Origin: an uncultured Spirochaetaceae bacterium
GTDB lineage: Bacteria > Spirochaetota > Spirochaetia > Treponematales > Treponemataceae
Direction of reading: 5' to 3'
DNA: 11,999 bases
Assembly: GCA_902797925.1 (NCBI GenBank)
Contig: CADBUT010000037.1
Location: 1-11,999, forward strand
Every line of letters starts with the position of its first letter. Positions within the stretch are counted from its first letter, which is position 1. Under the pieces are notes generated by a model. That model did no database searches and was not told the DNA's origin. It was given only the letters and a program-made list of their open reading frames with translations. Positions 6,595-11,999 of this stretch are shown piece by piece. Both the position numbers and the translations under genes were made by a program.

Positions 6595-8724
6595 TCAGTT
6601 GGATTTACGAAGGTCTGTAATAACAAGCTGCGCCGTTTCCGTTCCGTTAAAGCAGTTTCTGCAGACTGAAAAAACAGCGTCTATTGTGTCGCCTATATCG
6701 AATTCATTCTTAAGCTTCTCGGCTGAATTCCAGTAAAGAGCGGGCCATTTATGCGCGCCTGTACCGAGCGTAAGTTTAAGGTGCTTTGCCTCAACCTTGC
6801 CCATAATGTCCGCACCGAGAATCTTAAGTTTTTTTGCCATAAAGCAGAGTGTCGCATTAGCTTCACCGTAAGGCTCAAAGCGGTCAACAAGATTCAGCAG
6901 GTCAGGTGTCATATAGCTGTGCGGAAGTTCTGCATCAATAGAAAGAACTTCCTCATCCGGCTGCTGCGTAAATTCAATTGCGCCTGAAATATGCCGTACA
7001 GATTCAAGAAAATCGTTGAGCTTGCTCCGGTCAAGACTGAAGCCGGCTGCATAAGCGTGTCCGCCGTGATTCGTAAGATGTTCGGCACATTGCTCAAGCA
7101 GAGAAGACACATCGTAGCCGCGGGTTGAGCGGATTGAGCCGACCGCATTGTTCTCGTCAAGAAATGCTATAACTATAGCAGGCACTTTAAAATGCTGCAC
7201 AAGTTTTGTCGCAAGAATTCCTGTAACGCCGCGGTGAACATGTTCGTCATAGGCAACTACAAGATTGTTGTTATAGTTTTCCAGAGATTCATACGCCGAT
7301 TTTTCTACTGCCGGCCATACGTCAAGACTGAGCTGTTTGCGTTCTTTATTGTACTGAATCATCTTGTCGGCAATTTCAGCGCGTTTCAGAGGATCCTGCT
7401 CAAGAAACAGCTCTACGCCAGTTTCCGGGTGACCGAGTCTGCCGCCTGCATTTAAGACAGGTGTAATGTTCCATGTAAGGTCTGTGGTACTGATGCGTTT
7501 ACCGAGCATGTTCTGTCTTGCAAAAAGTTCAGACAAACCGTAGCGGATTTTACCTTTGTTCATTGCATTAAGTCCGAGTCGTACAAGAATTCGATTTTCG
7601 TTTTTGAGCGGCATCAGGTCGGCAAGCGTTGACAAAGCGACAAGCTGTAAATCCTGTTCGTCTCTCGGAGAATAAAGCGAGATTTTCTTCAGCACAAATG
7701 TAACGAAAATATTGAAGAATCCGTCGAGCTCTGTCGGTTCTTTTTCAGAGAATTTTGCGATTTTTGACATAGGTGCAAGCCGCAGAAGGCTTAAGTTTGC
7801 AATACCCGGAATCACTTTTGCAATTTCAGGTCTTATATCGAGCATATTGAATTCAACGCCGTTGCCAAAAATCTTTGCAAGAAGCTTTTTCTGAAGAGGC
7901 TCATCCCAGACGAAAATCTGCTGACCCTGAAGGAAAGGCAGAAGTCTTGTCTGTGTTATAGAGACAAGCCCAGAAACGATAGTTTCTGTTATACGGTCTG
8001 TTTCGCAGCAGTTTATGATTTTTACAGCTTCAATAACGTAAGCATCGTTTACAGGCCTTACATTAAGAAGACAAATCTGCTGCTTGTAAAGCTCGTTCTT
8101 TGCAAATCTGAGCGCCGTTATGAATTTATAAGCAACGCCGCAACCCGAAAGCCCGTCGAAAGGGTAATTGCACGAAGGCACCTTCGGATTGATTATAATT
8201 GCAGGTGAGGGCAGCTCTTCCTGCGGATTGTGGTGATCAAGCACGATTACGTCGATTCCGAGTTCGGCTGCATGCGCAATTTCTGCGTTGTTTGCAATGC
8301 CGCAGTCTACCGTAATTATAAGGCTTCCGTAATCGGCGGCAAATTCATCTACAGCCTGAATTGTAAGTCCGTACGGATCGTTGCCGGTCGGTATGCGCCA
8401 GCGTACGTCAAGCTTCATTTCTTTTAAGGCTTCGTAAAGTATTGTGGTACTTGTAATTCCGTCCGCGTCTCTGTCACCGAAGACAAGAACTTTCTCGCCT
8501 TCTTCAACGGCGTCAAGAACACGGTCAACAGCATCTTCCATTGCAGAAAAGCAGAAAGGGCTGTGCAGATAGCGTGCATCATCTTCAAGGTAATAAAGTA
8601 TATCGTTTCCGCTTGTAATTCCGCGTCGTGCAAGAATAGCAGCGGTCAATGTATCGCAGTTATAGCGGTCGTGTATTTCTTTGACAACTTCTCTCGCTAC
8701 TTCTTTCTTATCCCAAATATTCAT
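6595..8724 (-). CDS. recJ: Single-stranded-DNA-specific 5'-3' exonuclease RecJ with an internal insertion
   Basis: RecJ degrades single-stranded DNA from 5' ends in recombination, mismatch and base-excision repair. Motifs in order: GDRDADG (83-89, motif I; R85 where Y or F is usual), ITVDCGI (137-143), VLDHHNP (161-167, the DHH), DGLSGCGVAYK (190-200), STLADLMPL (365-373, with metal-binding D369), NITPVLNAGGRLGHP (419-433), DEHVHRGVTGILA (493-505), RSTRGYDV (532-539) and NHGGHAYAAGFSL (552-564, DHHA1), then an OB-fold-like tail (about 590-709). At 709 residues it is much longer than E. coli RecJ (577), because about 170 residues separate K200 from D369 where roughly 50 are usual; the extra block (about 215-340) has no motif that I recognise. 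Start ATG 8724 has no Shine-Dalgarno but a promoter ends seven bases upstream, so the mRNA is probably leaderless. It heads a two-gene unit with the M23 peptidase. Confidence 0.96.
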   Translation of the reverse strand: MNIWDKKEVAREVVKEIHDRYNCDTLTAAILARRGITSGNDILYYLEDDARYLHSPFCFSAMEDAVDRVLDAVEEGEKVLVFGDRDADGITSTTILYEALKEMKLDVRWRIPTGNDPYGLTIQAVDEFAADYGSLIITVDCGIANNAEIAHAAELGIDVIVLDHHNPQEELPSPAIIINPKVPSCNYPFDGLSGCGVAYKFITALRFAKNELYKQQICLLNVRPVNDAYVIEAVKIINCCETDRITETIVSGLVSITQTRLLPFLQGQQIFVWDEPLQKKLLAKIFGNGVEFNMLDIRPEIAKVIPGIANLSLLRLAPMSKIAKFSEKEPTELDGFFNIFVTFVLKKISLYSPRDEQDLQLVALSTLADLMPLKNENRILVRLGLNAMNKGKIRYGLSELFARQNMLGKRISTTDLTWNITPVLNAGGRLGHPETGVELFLEQDPLKRAEIADKMIQYNKERKQLSLDVWPAVEKSAYESLENYNNNLVVAYDEHVHRGVTGILATKLVQHFKVPAIVIAFLDENNAVGSIRSTRGYDVSSLLEQCAEHLTNHGGHAYAAGFSLDRSKLNDFLESVRHISGAIEFTQQPDEEVLSIDAELPHSYMTPDLLNLVDRFEPYGEANATLCFMAKKLKILGADIMGKVEAKHLKLTLGTGAHKWPALYWNSAEKLKNEFDIGDTIDAVFSVCRNCFNGTETAQLVITDLRKSN

Positions 8725-8731
8725 GAATTAA

Positions 8732-8760
8732 ACTATAATGGATATTGGTAAAAAAAGCAA
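8732..8760 (-). promoter_or_regulatory. recJ promoter, predicted to give a leaderless mRNA
   Basis: Read on the - strand, TTGCTT (complement of 8755-8760) and TATAGT (complement of 8732-8737) are separated by exactly 17 bases. Only seven bases (TTAATTC) lie between the -10 box and the recJ ATG, so transcription should start at or within a base or two of the start codon. There is no purine-rich Shine-Dalgarno sequence in those seven bases. Confidence 0.65.
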
Positions 8761-8786
8761 TTTTAAGAAACAGGCGAACAAAAAAC

Positions 8787-8815
8787 TTGCGTTTTTCAAT
8801 TCTTATTGCGATAAT
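8787..8815 (+). promoter_or_regulatory. Promoter of the ion channel gene
   Basis: TTGCGT (8787-8792) and GATAAT (8810-8815) are 17 bases apart, and TGC directly before GATAAT makes an extended -10. Transcription from about 8822 gives a leader of about 32 bases that carries GGGAG. The promoter is back to back with that of recJ: the two -35 boxes are 26 bases apart. It is bracketed by the inverted repeat CGAACAAA (8775-8782) / TTTGTTCG (8818-8825). Confidence 0.66.
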
Positions 8816-8839
8816 TATTTGTTCGAGTTTTCAATTTTT

Positions 8840-8844
8840 GGGAG
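8840..8844 (+). promoter_or_regulatory. Shine-Dalgarno that fixes the channel start at 8854
   Basis: GGGAG at 8840-8844 touches an upstream ATG at 8845 (distance zero), which is too close for initiation, but lies nine bases before the in-frame ATG at 8854. The start at 8854 also gives a typical basic N-terminus (MKKTNFCDKLR). Confidence 0.75.
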
Positions 8845-8853
8845 ATGATTCAG

Positions 8854-10710
8854 ATGAAGAAAACAAACTTTTGCGATAAACTGCGCTATTCATTTGACAA
8901 CTTGATGTCAAAAGGAACTTTGTCGCTGATTCTTTTGCTGGCTGCAATTACTGCCGGCATTATCGTTGTTGCCGGAATTGTTGCTGCGTGCCTTAACGGA
9001 GGCGAATTCGGCAATGCATTTGAGATGATGTGGGTAAGCCTTATGCACACGCTTGATGCCGGAACGATTGCCGGTGATGAAACAAGCAATATCGGCTTTA
9101 TCATCGTGATGTCGGTTGTAACGCTTTGCGGCATTTTCATTACAAGCATGTTGATTGGCGTAATCGGTGCCGGTCTTGAAGAAAAGATGGAATCTCTCCG
9201 CAAGGGTCATTCGCTTGTTATCGAGAATAATCATGTAATCATTTTGGGCTTCAACGAAAATGCGATAAACATCATCCGCGAGCTTATAATGGCTAACGAA
9301 AACCAGAAAAAAGGCGTTATAGTCGTTATGGACAGCAAAGACAAGACTGAAATGGAAGACACTATCAGTCAGAGAATTCCGCAGACAAAAACGACGCATA
9401 TAATCTGCCGCAGCGGAAATATCGACAACATTTCAGACATTGAAATCTGTTCTCCGGCTACTTGCCGTTCAATTATAGTTAATGCTGATGACGACTTTAT
9501 GAGCATAAAGGCTGTGCTCGCCTGTGCCACCGTGCTGGAAGAGAGCGATAACGCTGATGCTTACATCACCGCGCTTATTCACAGCGAGCAGAATGCAGAG
9601 GCTGCAAGAATTGCGGGCAACGGCAAAGCCGAAATCTTCTATTATCAAAGCTCTATCGCAAGAATTATGGCCCATACTTGCCGCCAGCCCGGCATGTCAA
9701 CTGTGTTCAACACTTTGCTCAGCTATGAAGGCGATGAAATCTATGTAGAGCAGATTCCTGAAGTTGTCGGAAAGAGCATGGCTGAAGTGAACATGTATTT
9801 TGATAAGTCTACGGCTATCGGCATTGTGCGTAATGGCGAGCCGATGCTGAATCCGCCGGCTGACACAATGATTGACGCGTCAGACAAGATTGTTTTCATT
9901 GCAGAAGATGATGATACTACAGTGCCGCTTGCACAGCCGGCCGCCGCAAAATCTGAATTGTTCGCTGACAAAAAAGAAGATACGGCCGTAGCAAGAAATA
10001 CGCTGATTCTCGGCAACAACGATCTGCTCGGTCAGGTTATAACCGAAATGGATTGTTATTCTGCAAAAGGTTCAGTCATTACAATTGCTTCAGAAAAGAT
10101 TGATAAAGAATTTGTTCCAAAGCAGCGCGGCCTTAAGAATATCAAGCTTGACGTGCAGGAATGTAACATTTTTGAAAGGGCAGAGCTTGAAAAGCTTGTC
10201 TCTGAAAAGCCGGACAACATTCTTATCTTGACTGATTCGTCTGATGCAGATGATGAAGCTGATTCAAAGACTCTGCTTTTGCTGCTTCATATCCGCGATA
10301 TTGCCAGAAAGAATGATTTTCACTTTACGGTTACAAGCGAAATGCGCAGCGTAGAAAACCAAGAACTTGCGCAGGTTACAAAGGTTACTGATTTCATCAT
10401 CAGTAGCAACATTACCGCGCTGATGATGGCGCAGATTTCTCAGACACGCGAGCAGTTTGTAATTCTTGATGATTTGCTTTCTGACAGCGGTTCAGAGCTT
10501 TATATGAAGAACGCTTCCAGATATGTAAAGACTGACGTGCCTGTTGATTTCTATACAGTCTGTGCTTCTGCCGTCCGCTATGGCGAAATCGCTATCGGCT
10601 ATAAAAAGGTGCTTGCAGAGGGCAAATTCGAGATTGTCATCAATCCGCTTAAAAGCAAAGAGATTACGCTCTCTAAAGAAGACAGCCTGATTCTTGTCGC
10701 TGAAGATTAA
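8854..10710 (+). CDS. CASTOR/POLLUX-like cation channel with two RCK-type domains
   Basis: The 618-residue protein has two membrane helices (about 22-47 and 79-105) around a pore loop with TLDAGTIAGD (66-75), then two Rossmann-like RCK/TrkA-N domains: the first from VIILGFNENAINIIREL (128-144) to about 350, the second from NTLILGNNDLLGQV (382-395) to the end, joined by an acidic and Ala/Pro-rich linker (351-380). The layout and the D-A/P-G-T pore are those of bacterial relatives of plant CASTOR, POLLUX and DMI1; the K+ filter TVGYG is absent, so it is not a classical Kch or MthK channel. It probably forms an inner-membrane tetramer whose cytosolic ring senses ions or nucleotides. The glycine motif of the first domain is GFNENA, not the NAD-type GxGxxG, so the ligand is uncertain. 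It is transcribed alone from its own promoter, divergently from recJ, and converges on recO. Ion selectivity cannot be told from sequence. Confidence 0.86.
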   Translation: MKKTNFCDKLRYSFDNLMSKGTLSLILLLAAITAGIIVVAGIVAACLNGGEFGNAFEMMWVSLMHTLDAGTIAGDETSNIGFIIVMSVVTLCGIFITSMLIGVIGAGLEEKMESLRKGHSLVIENNHVIILGFNENAINIIRELIMANENQKKGVIVVMDSKDKTEMEDTISQRIPQTKTTHIICRSGNIDNISDIEICSPATCRSIIVNADDDFMSIKAVLACATVLEESDNADAYITALIHSEQNAEAARIAGNGKAEIFYYQSSIARIMAHTCRQPGMSTVFNTLLSYEGDEIYVEQIPEVVGKSMAEVNMYFDKSTAIGIVRNGEPMLNPPADTMIDASDKIVFIAEDDDTTVPLAQPAAAKSELFADKKEDTAVARNTLILGNNDLLGQVITEMDCYSAKGSVITIASEKIDKEFVPKQRGLKNIKLDVQECNIFERAELEKLVSEKPDNILILTDSSDADDEADSKTLLLLLHIRDIARKNDFHFTVTSEMRSVENQELAQVTKVTDFIISSNITALMMAQISQTREQFVILDDLLSDSGSELYMKNASRYVKTDVPVDFYTVCASAVRYGEIAIGYKKVLAEGKFEIVINPLKSKEITLSKEDSLILVAED

Positions 10711-10842
10711 GCTATGCTTCGACTACGCGGTTGGTGAGCCAGTCGAACCACAGCAACCATGCTTCGGCTTCGCGGTTGGTAAGCGTAGCCGAACCGAGGT
10801 CGCTGAGCGGAGTCGAAGCGTCCCAGAGCGGAGCCGGGGAAG
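10711..10842. repeat. Dense array of palindromic GCTTCGACTACGC / GCGTAGCCGAA repeat blocks between convergent genes
   Basis: The whole gap between the channel and recO stop codons is repeat DNA. A 26-base block at 10714-10739 recurs at 10759-10784 with three differences, a spacing of 45 bases. Each copy carries a hairpin: TTCGACT (10718-10724) with AGTCGAA (10741-10747), and TTCGGCTTCGC (10763-10773) with GCGTAGCCGAA (10783-10793, one mismatch). A further arm GCGGAGTCGAAG (10807-10818) can pair with CTTCGACTACGC (10717-10728), and a shorter relative, GAGCGGAGCCGGGG, follows. Such GAGCGnAGTCGAAG elements are familiar dispersed repeats in several bacterial genomes. It may end transcription from both sides. 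It is not protein coding. Confidence 0.78.
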
Positions 10843-11616
10843 CTACAAAAACAGCCCGAGGTTCGCCGTTTCTAGCGTTTTGAGCCTTGTGTCGGCGGCC
10901 TTGTTCGTGCGCTCAAGCAAAAAGCCTTGCAGGCTGCTGAACGTGCTCTGGCTTATGCGGAGCAGACGCACTTCTTGCGGCGAGGCGTTTTCTATAGCCT
11001 GAAGATACAAGATGCCTTCAATTGAAACTGAATTCATAAGCGCAGCGTCTGTGCCGCCGGCCTTGCAGCAGTCTGGGCAGATAAAGCCGCCGCCGCTTTG
11101 CAGCGGCACAGCCTGTTCTTCCGGCGAAAAGCCGCTTAGAAGCGCGCCGCACTGAATGCATGTGGCCGTGTTATATTGCAGTCCAAGCTCGCACTGGTAG
11201 CGCCACAAAAAGCGCAGCAGCCCGAGACGCGCCTGCTGTTCTTGCGCAATGTCAAGCCCGTCAAGAAAGCCCTGCACAAGCTTATAAGTGCTTTCGCCGC
11301 GCGCGTAAGTCTTGATTACAAGCTCTGCACACAAAGAAGCAGCCCATGTCTTAAAGAGACTTTCTCTTATTCCGGGGCGGAAATTCTGAACGTCAAAGTC
11401 TGAAATTTTACAGGAATTTCTTACGGTGTCTGTGTAAAGCCAGATTCTGCCGCGGTGGTACGGCGAAACCATGGCGCGCAGCTTGCTTTTCGGCCCGCCG
11501 TAAAGCACGGCCGTAATCACGCCGTCTTTCGGCGTAAAAAGCGTAACAAGCCTGTTCTGTTCGCCAACCTGCTTCAAGGCAAGCACTGTGGCTTCTGTTT
11601 CAGAATTGCGGTTCAT
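10843..11616 (-). CDS. recO: DNA repair protein RecO
   Basis: RecO works with RecR (and RecF) to load RecA on gapped, SSB-coated DNA and also anneals complementary strands. The 257-residue length is normal. The N-terminal OB fold (about 5-80) shows EATVLALKQVGEQNRLVTLF, with the family's typical switch E-x-x-x-l-v-T-l-f, followed by VLYGGPKSKLRAMVSPY, a pattern of glycine then basic residues usual before the first strand pair. A helical domain follows (about 85-150), then a zinc finger C153, C156, C180, C183 (CIQC and CPDC) and a C-terminal helical part with LLRISQSTFSSLQGFLLE. All features point to an active protein. ATG 11616 has no Shine-Dalgarno; an extended -10 lies six bases upstream, so the mRNA is probably leaderless. 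The gene is clearly GC-richer than the gene to its right, with which it is divergent. Confidence 0.94.
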   Translation of the reverse strand: MNRNSETEATVLALKQVGEQNRLVTLFTPKDGVITAVLYGGPKSKLRAMVSPYHRGRIWLYTDTVRNSCKISDFDVQNFRPGIRESLFKTWAASLCAELVIKTYARGESTYKLVQGFLDGLDIAQEQQARLGLLRFLWRYQCELGLQYNTATCIQCGALLSGFSPEEQAVPLQSGGGFICPDCCKAGGTDAALMNSVSIEGILYLQAIENASPQEVRLLRISQSTFSSLQGFLLERTNKAADTRLKTLETANLGLFL

Positions 11617-11622
11617 GCATAA

Positions 11623-11631
11623 ACTATAGCA
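11623..11631 (-). promoter_or_regulatory. Extended -10 element of recO, predicted leaderless start
   Basis: Read on the - strand the bases are TGC then TATAGT, an extended -10. Six bases (TTATGC) separate it from the recO ATG. No good -35 box is found 16-18 bases upstream, as is usual for extended -10 promoters. The ten bases CTATAGTTTA differ at one position from TTATAGTTTA before recJ. Confidence 0.55.
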
Positions 11632-11672
11632 CGAAATCGCCTTTCACAGTAGCCGTTTCTACTATTAAAGTT

Positions 11673-11678
11673 TATACT
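11673..11678 (+). promoter_or_regulatory. Possible -10 box for the right-edge gene
   Basis: TATACT (5 of 6 to TATAAT) lies 30 bases before ATG 11709, which would give a leader of about 24 bases containing GGAGGA. I see no convincing -35 box. The box overlaps the small inverted repeat AAAGT (11667-11671) / ACTTT (11676-11680). Confidence 0.35.
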
Positions 11679-11708
11679 TTTAGCTGAATCAGATATTCTG
11701 GAGGAAAC

Positions 11709-11999
11709 ATGAAAAAAGTTTTGTTCTGTCTTTTCATTGGTGTTTTAATAAGTAATGTTTATGCTGAAAAATCAAAAATCGTGAAGCATCTTAAATTCAA
11801 TGAACCTTTGAAATATTATACTTATTGGGATCCGAATGAGGGCATTTCTCCGGGAATAGATATTCTTATTGCAAAAAATGATAATGAGTTTTATGGATTT
11901 TGCTATAATTCTAATACTTGGTATCATTTTGTTCAAAATGAGTATGAAGAATTAATAAAACATACATGTATTCCTGGTTCAAGTGAAAACGGGCAACCA
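11709..11999 (+). CDS. N-terminal part of a secreted protein of unknown family (3' end outside window)
   Basis: The frame is open from ATG 11709 to the end of the window, giving 97 residues. GGAGGA (11700-11705) lies three bases before the ATG, the strongest Shine-Dalgarno sequence in the window. Residues 1-19 (MKKVLFCLFIGVLISNVYA) are a signal peptide with cleavage expected before EKSK, so the product is exported. The mature part is rich in aromatic residues (YYTYW, FYGF, TWYHF) and contains DPNEG and PGSSENG, but I recognise no domain. By hand count about 29 % of its bases are G or C, far below recO next to it. That may reflect a recently gained gene, or just the bias of fast-evolving surface proteins. 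The missing C-terminus prevents any functional call. Confidence 0.78.
   Translation, partial: MKKVLFCLFIGVLISNVYAEKSKIVKHLKFNEPLKYYTYWDPNEGISPGIDILIAKNDNEFYGFCYNSNTWYHFVQNEYEELIKHTCIPGSSENGQP

Noticed and set aside
8845..8853. ATG 8845 as start of the channel gene
   Set aside because: It touches the GGGAG sequence; ATG 8854 has a proper nine-base spacing.
10714..10803. Two repeat units 45 bases apart, considered as a mini CRISPR array
   Set aside because: The units touch without unique spacers, contain internal palindromes and differ by substitutions plus a one-base shift; no cas gene is nearby.
10694..11002. Open frame of about 100 codons giving VGEPVEP and ERSRS-like peptides
   Set aside because: It is a translation of the palindromic repeat array followed by the antisense of recO. 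Similar peptides are a known by-product of translating such repeats.
3021..11616. ligA, recJ and recO taken as a new DNA repair island
   Set aside because: They lie in three separate transcription units on both strands, are common housekeeping genes, and no linking gene or shared operator beyond the recJ/recO -10 likeness is visible.

Overview
The window looks like ordinary chromosomal DNA from a host-associated or free-living treponeme (Spirochaetes). The assignment rests on the mix of genes (a DUF4469-type tail, a divergent LigA, a CASTOR/POLLUX-like channel, M23 peptidase next to RecJ), loose spirochaetal-style lipobox and signal sequences, and REP-like repeats in the convergent gaps. It is inference; no 16S rRNA or marker gene is present. 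About 90 % of the window is coding and no gap between genes exceeds 300 bases.

Layout. Positions 1-312 hold the 3' end of a protein whose tail resembles DUF4469, followed by a hairpin. From 488 to 5563 five genes run on the + strand with tight spacing and probably form one operon: a 389-residue protein of unknown function with a possible GHKL-like C-terminus, a short lipoprotein, trmB (tRNA m7G46 methyltransferase), ligA (NAD+-dependent DNA ligase) and a small membrane-anchored protein. On the - strand, recJ (8724-6595) and a secreted M23 peptidase (6579-5620) form a two-gene unit that meets the first operon tail to tail. recJ is divergent from a two-transmembrane, double-RCK ion channel of the CASTOR/POLLUX type (8854-10710), which in turn converges on recO (11616-10843, - strand). 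The right edge starts a secreted protein of unknown family that is far more AT-rich than its neighbours.

How they fit together. Three genes belong to replication and recombination repair (ligA, recJ, recO), but they lie in three different transcription units, so this is proximity, not an operon. TrmB acts on tRNA, the M23 enzyme probably cuts peptidoglycan in the periplasm, and the channel probably moves cations across the inner membrane under control of its cytoplasmic RCK ring.

Most unusual points. Both convergent junctions are filled wall to wall by two different palindromic repeat families, and in the first one both TAG stop codons sit at the outer edges of the repeat units. recJ and recO both have a TATAGT -10 box only 6-7 bases before the start codon and no Shine-Dalgarno sequence, which predicts leaderless mRNAs, whereas the other genes have normal ribosome binding sites. 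RecJ carries an extra segment of roughly 110-130 residues between its DHH motifs. LigA has changes at two NMN-contacting positions. I found no CRISPR array, insertion sequence, phage gene, toxin-antitoxin pair or recognisable defence system, and I do not see a wholly new multi-gene system here.
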